Origin: Candidatus Pelagibacter sp.
GTDB taxonomy: Bacteria; Pseudomonadota; Alphaproteobacteria; Pelagibacterales; Pelagibacteraceae
Assembly (NCBI GenBank): GCA_028343315.1
Contig: JAOLYI010000007.1
Location: 1 to 34,259, forward strand
DNA: 34,259 nt
Reading direction: 5' to 3'
Position numbers and translations under genes: made by a program
The notes under the pieces: generated by a model
Database searches by the model: none
Told to the model about the DNA's origin: nothing
Seen by the model: the letters and a program-made list of their open reading frames with translations, nothing else
Part shown: piece after piece, positions 1 to 9,460 of the stretch
Layout of the letters: every line of letters begins with the position of its first letter
How positions within the stretch are numbered: position 1 is the first letter of the stretch

Positions 1-1254
1 TGCTTTGCTGACATAGGAAATCAAGTTGTTTGCGTTGACAAAGATAAAAATAAAATAGATAAACTTAATTCTGGAATTTCACCGATCTATGAGCCAGGAT
101 TAGATGAATTAATAAAAAAAAATTTTATTGATAAACGTCTCTCATTCACTACAAATATAGATAAAGCTATAAGTTCATCAGATACAATTTTTATATGTGT
201 GGGTACACCTACAAAAAAAGGATCAATTAAAGTTGATTTATCTTTTGTTTATAAATGTGCAAAGGAAATATTAAAATATTCAAAAAGAAAAAAAATTATT
301 GTAACAAAGTCTACTGTGCCAGTAGGAACAGGCGATGAGATTGAAAAGATTTTAAAAAAAAAGAAAAAACTTTTTACGGTAGTTTCTAATCCTGAATTTT
401 TACGAGAAGGTGAAGCAATACGTGATTTTAGATATCCAGATAGAATTGTAATAGGCTCTAACGAAAAAAAAGCCTTTAATATTATGAGAAAACTTTACGC
501 CCCATTAACCAACAAGGGTTCAAAATTTTTTACTACTTCTAGAAGAGGAGCCGAGCTAATAAAGTATGCATCAAATGCTTTTCTTGCAACCAAAATTACT
601 TTTATTAATGAACTTGCTAACTTGTGTGAAAAGTCTGGAGTAAATATAGAAGATGTTTCATTAGGTATGGGTTCTGATAGCAGAATAGGTGGTAGGTTTT
701 TACGTGCTGGCCCAGCTTATGGAGGCTCATGTTTTCCAAAAGATACTAAAGGCCTCGTATCTGCAGCAGATAAATATAAAATAGATTTGTCGGTTGTTAA
801 ATCAGTTATTAAATCTAATCAAAACAGAGTGAATTTACTTACTCAAAGAGTTCATAAAATCTTGGGATCAAATATAAAAAATAAAAAAATTTCTTTCTTA
901 GGCGTTACATTTAAACCAAACACAGACGATATGAGAGATTCGACCAGCCTTAAAATGATACCTTATCTATGCAAAAAAGGAGCTAAAGTTAATTACTATG
1001 ATCCTTCTGGAGAAAAGAATGAATTTAGAAAAATCAAAAACTGCAATTACAGAAACAATATTAAATCTAATTGTAATGGCGCAGATTTAGTAGTTTTACT
1101 CACTGAATGGGACGAATTTAAATCAATAGATTTTAAAAAGATTGTAAAAAATAGTAAATTTAAAGTTTACGATCTAAGAAACCTTTATTCTGCTCAAGAA
1201 ATGAAAAAAAACAAGATCAAGTACTTCTCTGTTGGCAGACCTAATACTAATTAA
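1..1254 (+). CDS. ugd: UDP-glucose 6-dehydrogenase, 5' end cut by window
   Basis: Oxidises UDP-glucose to UDP-glucuronate with two NAD+, supplying cell-surface polysaccharide synthesis in the cytoplasm. The reading frame is open from base 1 and encodes 417 residues; only about 15-20 N-terminal residues, including the GxGYVG nucleotide loop, lie outside the window, as the visible sequence opens with CFADIG just after that loop. The catalytic cysteine is in GGSCFPKDTKG (window residue 244), and the conserved STVPVGT, NPEFLREG and GVTFKPNTDDMRDS blocks follow. The GTG at 199 is an internal valine, not the start. The 3' end overlaps the convergent ridA by 8 bases. Family assignment is firm; GDP-mannose dehydrogenase is a relative but the motifs fit the UDP-glucose enzyme better. 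Confidence 0.95.
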   Translation, partial: CFADIGNQVVCVDKDKNKIDKLNSGISPIYEPGLDELIKKNFIDKRLSFTTNIDKAISSSDTIFICVGTPTKKGSIKVDLSFVYKCAKEILKYSKRKKIIVTKSTVPVGTGDEIEKILKKKKKLFTVVSNPEFLREGEAIRDFRYPDRIVIGSNEKKAFNIMRKLYAPLTNKGSKFFTTSRRGAELIKYASNAFLATKITFINELANLCEKSGVNIEDVSLGMGSDSRIGGRFLRAGPAYGGSCFPKDTKGLVSAADKYKIDLSVVKSVIKSNQNRVNLLTQRVHKILGSNIKNKKISFLGVTFKPNTDDMRDSTSLKMIPYLCKKGAKVNYYDPSGEKNEFRKIKNCNYRNNIKSNCNGADLVVLLTEWDEFKSIDFKKIVKNSKFKVYDLRNLYSAQEMKKNKIKYFSVGRPNTN

Positions 1255-1711
1255 GTTCAAATATAGCATCAACTTCTACCGCAACACCTAAAGGCAAACT
1301 ATTTACACTCACAGCAGCGCGTGTGTGTTCACCTTTTTTGTCAAAAATTTTAGCTATAATATCTGAAGCACCGTTTATAATTTTCGGCTGATCTTTAAAA
1401 TCATCTGTTGAATTAACATAACCTGTTAATTTGACACAAGATTTAACTTTATCCAAATCTCCACCACAAGCATTTTTTACGTGTGCAACAATATTCAAAC
1501 CACATCTCTCGGCAGCTTCATAACCTTTCTCTAAATCTAAATCTTTTCCAATCTTACCAGTTATAAGTTTTGTATTTTCATCAATAGATATTTGACCAGA
1601 AATATATAAGAGTTTTCCAACAATCTTAGTAGCAACATAAGCTCCTACTGGAGCCTTTGGCTCAGGTAATTTTATATTTAAGCTTTTTATTTTGTTTTCT
1701 ATTTCGCTCAT
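1247..1711 (-). CDS. RidA/YjgF-family protein (long form)
   Basis: A 154-residue RidA/YjgF/UK114-fold protein. Canonical RidA hydrolyses reactive enamine/imine intermediates from pyridoxal-phosphate enzymes. Visible family marks are YISGQISID near residue 37 and the C-terminal HTRAAVSVNSLPLGVAVEVD, which holds the arginine that binds substrate carboxylates in active members. It is about 25 residues longer than classical RidA, with an N-terminal extension and an insertion, which resembles the YjgF-like_1 subgroup whose function is less certain. Last gene of the ruvX-topA minus-strand run; its ATG overlaps the topA stop as ATGA, suggesting translational coupling. The start codon uses the last A of an A9 tract. 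Confidence 0.88.
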   Translation of the reverse strand: MSEIENKIKSLNIKLPEPKAPVGAYVATKIVGKLLYISGQISIDENTKLITGKIGKDLDLEKGYEAAERCGLNIVAHVKNACGGDLDKVKSCVKLTGYVNSTDDFKDQPKIINGASDIIAKIFDKKGEHTRAAVSVNSLPLGVAVEVDAIFELN

Positions 1712-4275
1712 TTTTTTTTACCTTTTTTTTTAGTTTTATCGTATTCCTTTCTTTTTTCAATCAATATTAGTGCTTCTTCCATTGTAAGTTCGTTTGGATC
1801 TTTTTCTTCCGGAATAGTTGCATTTAGAGACTTGTACTTAATGTAAGGTCCATATTGTCCCTTCATAATTCTAACTGGTTTTTTATCCTCAGGATGTTCT
1901 CCAAGATCTTTGATAAGTGAAGAAGAAATTCTTCCTGGTTTAGCTTCAGCAATTAATGTTATGGCTCGATTAATTCCAATAGAAAATAGATCTTCAACGT
2001 TCTCTAATCTTGCAGATTTATTTTCACATTTTAAATACGGACCAAATCGTCCAGAATTTAAAGTTATATCTTGTTTATTTTCTGGATGTTGTCCTAAAAC
2101 TTTAGGTAGAGAGCATAAATATTTTGCTTTGTCTAAATCAACACTGTCAACATCAATACCTTTTGGAATGGAAACATTTTTGAGATGTTCATTCTCATTT
2201 TTTTTCTTTCTACCTTTTTTCTTTTTTGTTTCTAATTCTTCTTTTTCTTTTTCATATTGTAAGTAGGGGCCAAATCTACCATTCTTTAAATATATATCTT
2301 TACCTTTTTCATTTTGACCCAGTAATTTAGGCTCTGCTAAATTATATTGTGCTGCAGCTTTAGCTTTAGATAAAGGTCTAGTAAATTTACACTCTGGATA
2401 ATTCGAACATCCTATAAAAGCTCCACCTCTAAAACTATTCTTAAGACTTAATTCTCCACTGGAACACAACTTACATTTTCGATCTATAGCATCCTTATCA
2501 TCTCTCTCAAAAATTAAAGCTCCTAAACTTTCATTTAATAAATCTAATACTTCTCTAGTTCTTTTTTCTTTAACTTTTCCAACATTTTCGTAAAAATCTT
2601 TCCAAAAATTATCTAAAACTTGCACCCATTCAATTTTACCACTAGTGATTTCATCTAGCTGATTTTCTAGGTCTGCAGTGAAATTATAATCCACGTATTT
2701 AGAGAATAATTTTTCTAAAAAAGCTGAAATAAGCTTACCTCTGTCAGTCGGATTAAACCTTTTATTAATTAATTCGACATAATTTCTTGTTGATAATACC
2801 GAGATAATACTAGCGTAAGTGGAGGGCCTGCCTATGCCTAATTCCTCCATTTTTTTCACTAAACTAGCCTCAGAGTATCGTGGTGGTGGATCTGTAAAGT
2901 GTTGTTCATCATTAAGTTTAAGTATACTAATTTCTTCTTCGACTTTGACATCAGGTAAAATATTCTTTGCATCCTCATCAGTTTCTTGAACTTGATAAAC
3001 TTTAAGAAATCCATCAAATTTTATTACTGAGCCACTAGTTCTAAAGTTGATCTTATTATCATTTGAAGAAATAATTATCGTATTTCTATCAAACTCTGCT
3101 GGAGTCATTTGAGATGATAAGGCTCTACTCCAAATTAATTCATACAGTTTTAATTGATCTGCATTCACATATTTTTTGATATCAGAAGGTTTCCTACTTA
3201 TATTAGTCGGTCTAATTGCTTCATGAGCTTCCTGAGCGTTCTTTGCTTTTTTCCCCGTATAACTATTTGGTGCCTCTGGTAAATATTTATCACCATAAGC
3301 ATCAATAATAAATTTCCTAAAGTCATCAATTGCTTCTTTTGAAATATTTGTACCATCAGTTCTCATATAAGTAATTAATCCAGTAGTTTCTCCCTCGATA
3401 TCTACTCCTTGGTAAAGTCTTTGTGCAATTTGCATTGTTCTGGAAGCTCCAAAACCAAATCGTCCCGAAGCAGTTTGTTGTAAGGTTGATGTTGTAAAAG
3501 GGGCTAGGGGATTTCGTCTAAATATTTTTGTGTTTACATCGGCTATTTTAAATTTTGTTTTATTGATTACATCAACTGCTTTCTGTATTTCTTCTTTATT
3601 TTTGAAAGAAAATTTATCAATTTTTTCTCCATTAAATAAACTTAATTTTGAGAAAATATTTTTATTATCTTTGTTTGTAAAGTCTGATGTAAGAGTCCAA
3701 TATTCTTCTGGTTTAAATAACTCTATTTCTTTTTCTCTTTCAGTTATAAGCTTTAATGCTACAGATTGAACTCTTCCTGCTGATTTTGATCCAGGTAATT
3801 TTGTCCAAAGTATAGGAGAAATATTAAATCCAACAAGATAATCCAGAGCTCTTCTTGCAAGATATGCTTCAACTAAAGGCAAATGTATTTCTCTTGGATT
3901 TTTTATTGCATCTAGAATAGCTTTTTTTGTAATTTCATTAAAGACAACACGTTCTAAATGTTTACCTTTAAGTAATTTTTTTTTGTCCAATACCTCTTTA
4001 ACATGCCAAGCAATAGCTTCACCTTCACGATCAGGGTCAGTTGCCAAAATGATTTTATCAGAGTCTTCTGCTGCATTAGTAATTTCTTTCAAATATTTTT
4101 TTGAAAAAGAGTCTATTTCCCATTCCATTTGAAATTTATTGTCAGGATCAACAGATCCATTTTTAGATGGCAAGTCTCTTATATGTCCGTAACTAGCTAA
4201 AACTAAATAATTTTTTCCTAGATATTTATTTATAGTTTTTGCCTTTGCTGGACTTTCAACTATTACTAAATTCAT
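1708..4275 (-). CDS. topA: DNA topoisomerase I
   Basis: Type IA topoisomerase that relaxes negative supercoils by single-strand passage. The 855 residues begin with the Toprim domain (VIVESPAKAKTI with Glu7, DPDREGEA at 80-87); the nucleophile is Tyr303 in GLITYMRTDGTNIS. One four-cysteine zinc finger follows (C601, C604, C623, C629), then three repeats of the C-terminal DNA-binding domain, marked by GRFGPYLQ (666), GRFGPYLK (742) and GQYGPYIK (806), typical of alphaproteobacterial TopA. A Lys-rich insert sits at about 683-693 and the protein ends in KKKGKKK, encoded by two A9 tracts. The gap of 68 bases to plsY and a TTGACA box suggest its own promoter besides run-through. All catalytic residues checked are present. 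Confidence 0.98.
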   Translation of the reverse strand: MNLVIVESPAKAKTINKYLGKNYLVLASYGHIRDLPSKNGSVDPDNKFQMEWEIDSFSKKYLKEITNAAEDSDKIILATDPDREGEAIAWHVKEVLDKKKLLKGKHLERVVFNEITKKAILDAIKNPREIHLPLVEAYLARRALDYLVGFNISPILWTKLPGSKSAGRVQSVALKLITEREKEIELFKPEEYWTLTSDFTNKDNKNIFSKLSLFNGEKIDKFSFKNKEEIQKAVDVINKTKFKIADVNTKIFRRNPLAPFTTSTLQQTASGRFGFGASRTMQIAQRLYQGVDIEGETTGLITYMRTDGTNISKEAIDDFRKFIIDAYGDKYLPEAPNSYTGKKAKNAQEAHEAIRPTNISRKPSDIKKYVNADQLKLYELIWSRALSSQMTPAEFDRNTIIISSNDNKINFRTSGSVIKFDGFLKVYQVQETDEDAKNILPDVKVEEEISILKLNDEQHFTDPPPRYSEASLVKKMEELGIGRPSTYASIISVLSTRNYVELINKRFNPTDRGKLISAFLEKLFSKYVDYNFTADLENQLDEITSGKIEWVQVLDNFWKDFYENVGKVKEKRTREVLDLLNESLGALIFERDDKDAIDRKCKLCSSGELSLKNSFRGGAFIGCSNYPECKFTRPLSKAKAAAQYNLAEPKLLGQNEKGKDIYLKNGRFGPYLQYEKEKEELETKKKKGRKKKNENEHLKNVSIPKGIDVDSVDLDKAKYLCSLPKVLGQHPENKQDITLNSGRFGPYLKCENKSARLENVEDLFSIGINRAITLIAEAKPGRISSSLIKDLGEHPEDKKPVRIMKGQYGPYIKYKSLNATIPEEKDPNELTMEEALILIEKRKEYDKTKKKGKKK

Positions 4276-4281
4276 TTATTG

Positions 4282-4311
4282 TTTATTTTCAAAATTAAAT
4301 GAATTTGTCAA
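4282..4311 (-). promoter_or_regulatory. candidate sigma70 promoter for topA
   Basis: On the minus strand a perfect TTGACA (-35, 4311-4306) is followed after 18 bases by AATAAA (-10-like, 4287-4282), six bases before the topA ATG. If used, transcription would begin at or next to the start codon, giving a leaderless or nearly leaderless message. The -35 match is good but the -10 is weak, and the background is extremely AT-rich, so this is a candidate only. Confidence 0.35.
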
Positions 4312-4343
4312 ATTATTAATTTAAAAACTAGAAAAGACTGTAC

Positions 4344-4925
4344 TTATAACTTAATTTTATTTTCTTTAGAGTTTTTTAACCTAACTATATTTTCTCTATG
4401 AGTGTAGATGATAATTACTAAAAAAATAAATAATATTAATGAGTAATTGTTTTCATTAAAAAAATAAGCATATATAAAAATTATCAATGAAGAAGCGATT
4501 GATGATAACGATGCAAATCTAAATAAAAAAGATAATATAAGCCAGCTAATACCAAAAACTAAAAAAAATTTATATGATAGAGCTAGTATAGCACCAAGAT
4601 AAGCCGCAACACCTTTACCTCCTTTAAATTTTAACCAAATGGGAAAAATATGTCCGATTAAACAAATTAAAGCTGCATATGAAGTTAGATTTTCGAAATA
4701 AGTTAACGTTACAATAACTGAAAAATATCCTTTTAATAGATCAAGAACAAGTGTTGCTATTGCTAGAGATTTTTTTCCTGTTCTAAGAACGTTTGTTGAT
4801 CCTATATTTCCAGATCCTATATTCCTAATGTCCTTTTTTAAAAATATTTTTGTTAAAACTAAACCAAAAGGAATAGATCCTAAAAAATAAGAATATACTG
4901 CAACAATAATTAAATTTATATCCAT
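4344..4925 (-). CDS. plsY: acyl-phosphate:glycerol-3-phosphate acyltransferase
   Basis: Inner-membrane enzyme that transfers an acyl group from acyl-phosphate (made by PlsX) to glycerol-3-phosphate, the first step of phospholipid synthesis. The 193 residues hold about five hydrophobic segments and the three PlsY signatures: GSIPFG near residue 16, the GSGNIGSTNVLRTGKK block at about 37-52, and KFKGGKGVA at about 100. Length matches the family. The ATG overlaps the pyrC' stop by one base (TAATG), so it is probably translated by termination-reinitiation within the ruvX-pyrB-pyrC'-plsY run. No oddities seen. Confidence 0.96.
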   Translation of the reverse strand: MDINLIIVAVYSYFLGSIPFGLVLTKIFLKKDIRNIGSGNIGSTNVLRTGKKSLAIATLVLDLLKGYFSVIVTLTYFENLTSYAALICLIGHIFPIWLKFKGGKGVAAYLGAILALSYKFFLVFGISWLILSFLFRFASLSSIASSLIIFIYAYFFNENNYSLILFIFLVIIIYTHRENIVRLKNSKENKIKL

Positions 4926-6214
4926 TAATCTGAATAAACTAGTTCACCGTTTAAATAGGTCATTAAAACTTTACCTTGAAGGTTTCTGCCTTCGATCGCT
5001 GTATTTTTTGATTTAGATTTAAGATTTTCAGCATTAACTTTCCATGGTGCTTCTAAATCAAATATACAAATGTCACCGTCTGATCCTTCAGCTAGAGATC
5101 CTTTTTTTATTTTTAATATTTTAGCAGGATTTATCGTTAAAGTTTCTATGATTTTATTTAACGGAAGAGACTCATTGTGATACATCTCTAAAGATAAAGG
5201 AAGCAATGTCTCAACACCAATAGCTCCTGTCGCAGCTTGTGCAAATGGTAATCTTTTACTTTCCTCATCTTCAGGTAAATGGTCTGAAACTATAACATCT
5301 ATCAAGCCATCTTTGACACCTTGAACCAAAGCTAATCTATCTTCTTCAAGTCTTAATGGAGGAGATAATTTTAAAAAAGTTTTAAAATCACCTATGTCAT
5401 TTTCATTTAAAGCTAAATTATTTATTGAAACACCTGCACTAAATTGCTTTCCATTATTTTTATTTTTCATAATCACATCTAATGATTGTTTAGAAGAGAT
5501 TTGATTTATGTGGTATCTACAAGGATATTCACTGAGTAAGCTTAAATCTCTTTCAATGATTATTTTTTCAGCTAAAGCTGATACTCCTTGCAATCCTAGT
5601 CTTGTAGCTATTTCGCCATCATTGATACATGCATTTTTTGACAACTCGTAATCCTCGGCATGTTGCATTATTAAAACTCCTATATCAGAAGCATAGTTCA
5701 TTATTCTAGCCATTAATTCTGTATTTTGAATAGTTCTATTAACATCACTAAAGCCAATTATTCCTCTACCAGATAACAAACCAAATTCAGTCATCAATTT
5801 TCCTTCACACTGTTGAGTTATTGAAGCACATGGAAAAAGGTTAACATTAGCTTTATCTCTTCCTCTTCTAATAATAAAGTCAACCATTGATACATTGTCA
5901 ATAATGGGCTTGGTATTAGGCATTGTTACTATAGATGTAACTCCTCCAGCTAAAGCAGCATGACTTAATGTTCTAAAATTTTCTTTATATTCATAGCCAG
6001 GCTCACCAACAAAAGCTTTCATGTCCACTAATCCTGGAATCAAAACATTACTTTTTAAATCAATTAATTCCGCATCAAAACCGGCGTCTGTTTTTTTTAC
6101 TTTTTTACCAATTGCTTTAACTTTTCCTTTATCATTTAAAATTAATGAACCTATTTCATCCATATTTTGCGATGGGTCAATAATTCGTGCATTTATAAAA
6201 ATTTTTTCTTTCAT
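4925..6214 (-). CDS. pyrC': dihydroorotase-like protein PyrC', probably non-catalytic
   Basis: A 429-residue class I dihydroorotase/amidohydrolase-fold protein directly downstream of pyrB (stop and start adjacent, TAAATG). The fold is clear (PGLVDM at 60-65, TMPNTKP near 97, HAED at 185-188, SDHLP at 310-314, INPAKI near 361). However, the zinc motif DxHxHxREPG reads DMKAFVGEPG: both histidines are replaced by Lys66 and Phe68 and the substrate arginine by Gly70. The later ligand histidine is Gln238 (HINQIS instead of HxxHxS). Asp157, His185 and Asp311 remain. In Pseudomonas an inactive PyrC' of this type is a structural partner of the aspartate carbamoyltransferase, and that role is inferred here. 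A catalytic dihydroorotase should then be encoded elsewhere. Genome pipelines will probably label it pyrC. Confidence 0.9.
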   Translation of the reverse strand: MKEKIFINARIIDPSQNMDEIGSLILNDKGKVKAIGKKVKKTDAGFDAELIDLKSNVLIPGLVDMKAFVGEPGYEYKENFRTLSHAALAGGVTSIVTMPNTKPIIDNVSMVDFIIRRGRDKANVNLFPCASITQQCEGKLMTEFGLLSGRGIIGFSDVNRTIQNTELMARIMNYASDIGVLIMQHAEDYELSKNACINDGEIATRLGLQGVSALAEKIIIERDLSLLSEYPCRYHINQISSKQSLDVIMKNKNNGKQFSAGVSINNLALNENDIGDFKTFLKLSPPLRLEEDRLALVQGVKDGLIDVIVSDHLPEDEESKRLPFAQAATGAIGVETLLPLSLEMYHNESLPLNKIIETLTINPAKILKIKKGSLAEGSDGDICIFDLEAPWKVNAENLKSKSKNTAIEGRNLQGKVLMTYLNGELVYSD

Positions 6215-7159
6215 TTATTTACAATACTTTTTCAAACACGCCATTCTAACAGCAACACCCAATTCAACTTGTTCTTTAATTAAACTTACGTTTATATCAT
6301 CAGCTAGTTTCGTATCTATTTCCACTCCTCTATTCATTGGACCTGGATGCATAATCAAAGAATCTTTTTTTGCAAATTTTAATTTTTCTGGAGTTAAACC
6401 GTAAAATTCATAATATTCCCTTTTTGAAGGTAAAAAAGATCCTTGCATCCTTTCATTTTGCAATCTTAGCATCATTACAATGTCACAACCTTCAAGACCT
6501 TTTTTCATATCCGTAAAAGAATTTACTCCCATTCTATTAATTGATTTTGGCATCAATGTTTTAGGAGCAATTACATTTACTTCAGCCCCCAGCATATTCA
6601 TTAAGTAAATATTTGATCTAGCTACCCTTGAGTGAAGAATGTCACCGCATATTGCTATTTTGAGTCCCTCAATTTTACCTTTTCTATTAATAATTGTTAA
6701 AGCATCAAGCAATGCTTGAGTGGGGTGTTCTCTTCTTCCATCCCCGGCATTTATTACGGCGCAATTAACTTTTTGAGATAATAAATTAGGAGCCCCTGAG
6801 TCCTGATGTCTAATTACAATTATGTCTGGATGCATTGCATTCAAAGTCATTGCAGTATCAATTAATGTCTCACCTTTTTTAAGAGCTGAGTTATCCATAT
6901 TCATGCTCATGACATCTGCACCTAATCTCTTCCCGGCTAAGTCGAATGAGCTTTGAGTTCTTGTAGAAGGTTCGAAGAATAAATTAATTTGGGTTTTACC
7001 TCTTAAGATATCTAACTTTTTAGATTTACTTCTGTTTAATTTAATAAATTCTTTAGCTTCATCTAAAATTTCTTTAGCTTCTATTAATGATAGACTTTGG
7101 ATACCTAGAAGATGTTTAGGAGAGTTTTTAATAGCTGTATTGTTTTTCTTAACTGCCAT
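6215..7159 (-). CDS. pyrB: aspartate carbamoyltransferase catalytic chain
   Basis: Condenses carbamoyl phosphate with aspartate, the committed step of pyrimidine synthesis. The carbamoyl-phosphate loop [16 protein letters not shown], the ALKKGET loop near residue 75-85, the HPTQALLD block and [12 protein letters not shown] are all present; 314 residues matches the family. I start at the ATG at 7159 (MAVKKNN) rather than the in-frame TTG nine bases upstream, since TTG would add only three residues and neither has a clear Shine-Dalgarno. No pyrI regulatory chain is visible; the partner is instead the adjacent PyrC'. It follows ruvX by 35 bases. Confidence 0.97.
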   Translation of the reverse strand: MAVKKNNTAIKNSPKHLLGIQSLSLIEAKEILDEAKEFIKLNRSKSKKLDILRGKTQINLFFEPSTRTQSSFDLAGKRLGADVMSMNMDNSALKKGETLIDTAMTLNAMHPDIIVIRHQDSGAPNLLSQKVNCAVINAGDGRREHPTQALLDALTIINRKGKIEGLKIAICGDILHSRVARSNIYLMNMLGAEVNVIAPKTLMPKSINRMGVNSFTDMKKGLEGCDIVMMLRLQNERMQGSFLPSKREYYEFYGLTPEKLKFAKKDSLIMHPGPMNRGVEIDTKLADDINVSLIKEQVELGVAVRMACLKKYCK

Positions 7160-7194
7160 TAAAATCAACTCTATAGGCGTTTTATGGTATCAGA

Positions 7195-7659
7195 TCAAGT
7201 ATTTTCTCTAGTTAAATAATCAAGAGCTCCTTGAAGTATAAATTGAGCTGAATTTTCATCTAATTTATCTACTTTTTTAGATGTGTTAATAGCTAAATCA
7301 CTGGCTAAATTAAATGCACCCTGGCTGGACAACCTTTCATCCCACAAGGTGACATTTTCAGTAACATCTTTTGATAGATTAATAGCTAAATCTTTAGCAG
7401 ATTGTGATGAATGACTAGCTGTTCCATCCATATTTATTGGGTTACCAATAACAATTCCTTTTATTTGATTTTCTTCAACAATTTTAATTATTTCCCTAAC
7501 AAAATCTGAATATTTATTTTTAATAATAGTGGTTAAAGGAGAGGCAATAATTTTGTTTTCATCAGATATAGCAATTCCAACCCTCTTTCTTCCAGGGTCA
7601 ATTCCCATTAACCTAGACTTTTTGTCGAGTTTTTTCTTAAAATCTTCAATATCAAGCAT
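7195..7659 (-). CDS. ruvX: Holliday junction resolvase-like / pre-16S rRNA nuclease YqgF
   Basis: RNase H-fold nuclease (YqgF/RuvX) involved in maturing the 16S rRNA 5' end; a role in recombination was proposed from the fold. The 154 residues contain GIDPGRKRVGIAISD (acidic residue Asp21), IVIGNPINMDGTAS and LWDERLSSQGA, with a final acidic DENSAQFILQGALD region. Length is normal, with a short N-terminal extension. It is the first gene of the minus-strand run to ridA and is divergent from gatC, with 53 bases between the starts. No Shine-Dalgarno is visible before the ATG. Confidence 0.93.
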   Translation of the reverse strand: MLDIEDFKKKLDKKSRLMGIDPGRKRVGIAISDENKIIASPLTTIIKNKYSDFVREIIKIVEENQIKGIVIGNPINMDGTASHSSQSAKDLAINLSKDVTENVTLWDERLSSQGAFNLASDLAINTSKKVDKLDENSAQFILQGALDYLTRENT

Positions 7660-7712
7660 GTTTATGTTATATTTTTTATATTAATTTCCTGTAAAATTAA
7701 CATAATTCACTA
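7660..7712. promoter_or_regulatory. divergent promoter region ruvX / gatC
   Basis: This 53-base AT-rich gap is the only place from which both the ruvX-ridA and the gatC-MATE runs can start, apart from sites inside genes. TAAAAT at 7692-7697 could be a -10 for gatC. On the minus strand TATAAA/TATAAC-like words lie 10-25 bases before ruvX. No convincing -35 boxes or operator symmetry were found, so only the region is called. Confidence 0.4.
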
Positions 7713-8000
7713 ATGTCTATAGATAAAGATAAAATTAAACACGTTAGCAAACTAGCTAGAATTTCAGTCGATGAAAAGAAAATTGATGATTTAACAAAAG
7801 ATTTATCTTCAATCTTTAAGTTTATAGAACAACTCAATGAGCTAAATACTGATAAAGTCGAACCTCTTTCATCTATATTAAATAAACCCTTAAGATCTAG
7901 GAGAGATGAAATTAATGATGGAAAAATAAGAGATAAAATTCTAAAAAATTCACCAAAAAAAAATGAGGAATTTTTTGTTGTACCAAAGGTTATTGAATAA
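7713..8000 (+). CDS. gatC: Asp-tRNA(Asn)/Glu-tRNA(Gln) amidotransferase subunit C
   Basis: Small subunit that wraps around and stabilises GatA/GatB in the tRNA-dependent amidotransferase. The 95 residues show the family pattern: [17 protein letters not shown] at the N-terminus, [16 protein letters not shown] in the middle, VEPLSSI and a C-terminal [19 protein letters not shown] that matches the usual ending N(A)P...FFxVPKVI. Length is normal. Its stop overlaps the gatA ATG by one base (TAATG), making a tightly coupled gatC-gatA-gatB operon. Confidence 0.96.
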   Translation: MSIDKDKIKHVSKLARISVDEKKIDDLTKDLSSIFKFIEQLNELNTDKVEPLSSILNKPLRSRRDEINDGKIRDKILKNSPKKNEEFFVVPKVIE

Positions 8001-9460
8001 TGACTGATATAACAAAGATAAGCTTAACAGATATTGTTAGCCTAATTAAAAAAAAAGAAATTAAATCTGAAGAAGTTACAACTTCATTTATAAATAATAT
8101 TAAAAAAGATAAAAAATTAAATTCATTTATTACAAATTGTAGTGAACAAGCTTTAGAAAAAGCAAAAAACTTTGATAAAAATCCTAAATTAAGCACTCTT
8201 TTACCAGGGGTACCAATAGCTGTTAAGGATTTATTCTGTACTGAAGGTGTTAAAACAACTGCAGGCAGCAAAATGTTAGAAAATTTTGTTCCAAACTATG
8301 AATCAACAATAACAAAAAATTTATGGAATGAAGGTGCATTTTTATTGGGAAAATTAAATTGTGATGAGTACGCAATGGGTTCGTCTAACGAAACGAGTTA
8401 TTTTGGAAACGTAATGAACCCAATTGCAGAAAATACTGTACCCGGAGGTTCATCTGGTGGCTCAGCGTGCGCTTTAGCTTCAGACTTAACTCCATCAACT
8501 ATAGGAACAGATACAGGTGGCTCTATAAGACAACCTGCATCTTTCACAGGAACTGTAGGCCTTAAACCTACTTATGGTTTGTGTTCTAGATGGGGAATAG
8601 TAGCTTTTGCATCATCTCTAGATCAAGCAGGTCCAATGACTAAAACGGTGGGAGATTGTGCTTTGATGCTAGAAGCGATGGCAGGTTTTGATGAAAAAGA
8701 CTCTACTTCCATTAATAAAAAAAAAGAAAATTATTCAAAAAATTTAACTGATAATATAAAAGGTTTAAAAATTGGAATTCCAAAAGAGTACAGAGTTGAT
8801 GGAATGCCCAAGGAAATAGATCAACTTTGGGAGAACGGTAAAAAAATCTTAAAAGAATCTGGTGCTGAAATTATTGATATATCTTTACCAAATACAAAGT
8901 ATGCTTTACCAACTTATTATATTGTAGCACCTGCAGAAGCATCCTCTAATTTAGCGAGATATGACGGAGTTAAATATGGGTTTAGATCATCTAAGGGGAA
9001 TAACTTAATAGAAATGTATGAAAATACAAGATCCGAAGGATTTGGAGATGAAGTTAAACGAAGAATTTTAATTGGCACCTATGTTTTATCTTCAGGATAT
9101 TATGATGCTTATTATATTAAAGCACAAAAAGTTAGACAATTAATTAAAAATGATTTTGATGAATCATTTAAAAAAGTAGATGCTATTCTTACACCTTCAA
9201 CCCCAAGTGCAGCTTTTAAAATAGGTGAAAAAAAAGATGATCCAATATCTATGTATTTAAATGATATTTTTACAGTTCCAGTAAATCTAGCTGGTATTCC
9301 CGCTATATCAATTCCAGCAGGTACAGATGCCAACAATTTCCCTCTTGGTCTTCAGCTGATAGGCAAACCTTTAGATGAACAAAAGCTTTTAAATATTGCA
9401 TTGGCTGCTGAAAAGAAAATAAATTTTAAACAAAATCTTAATAGATGGTGGGAAAAATAA
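8000..9460 (+). CDS. gatA: Asp-tRNA(Asn)/Glu-tRNA(Gln) amidotransferase subunit A
   Basis: Glutaminase subunit that releases ammonia from glutamine and channels it to GatB, allowing Gln-tRNA and/or Asn-tRNA to be made without dedicated synthetases. The amidase Ser-cisSer-Lys triad is intact: Lys76 (PIAVKDLF), Ser151 ([11 protein letters not shown]) and the nucleophile Ser175 ([13 protein letters not shown]), with the same spacing as characterised GatA. The 486-residue length is standard. It overlaps gatC and gatB by one base each (TAATG at both ends), favouring equal translation of the three subunits. Confidence 0.98.
   Translation: MTDITKISLTDIVSLIKKKEIKSEEVTTSFINNIKKDKKLNSFITNCSEQALEKAKNFDKNPKLSTLLPGVPIAVKDLFCTEGVKTTAGSKMLENFVPNYESTITKNLWNEGAFLLGKLNCDEYAMGSSNETSYFGNVMNPIAENTVPGGSSGGSACALASDLTPSTIGTDTGGSIRQPASFTGTVGLKPTYGLCSRWGIVAFASSLDQAGPMTKTVGDCALMLEAMAGFDEKDSTSINKKKENYSKNLTDNIKGLKIGIPKEYRVDGMPKEIDQLWENGKKILKESGAEIIDISLPNTKYALPTYYIVAPAEASSNLARYDGVKYGFRSSKGNNLIEMYENTRSEGFGDEVKRRILIGTYVLSSGYYDAYYIKAQKVRQLIKNDFDESFKKVDAILTPSTPSAAFKIGEKKDDPISMYLNDIFTVPVNLAGIPAISIPAGTDANNFPLGLQLIGKPLDEQKLLNIALAAEKKINFKQNLNRWWEK

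Noticed and set aside
1910..2266. Open frame of 118 codons on the plus strand inside topA
   Set aside because: Phe/Ser-rich translation is simply the complement of Lys/Glu-rich TopA codons; topA is fully conserved on the other strand.
6021..6404. Open frame of 127 codons on the plus strand across the pyrC'/pyrB junction
   Set aside because: Antisense to two well-supported genes, no start signal, no recognisable protein pattern.
9445..9459. ATG at 9445 as start of GatB
   Set aside because: The TAATG junction at 9460 matches the gatC/gatA junction and the usual GatB length; the extra five residues are not conserved in style.
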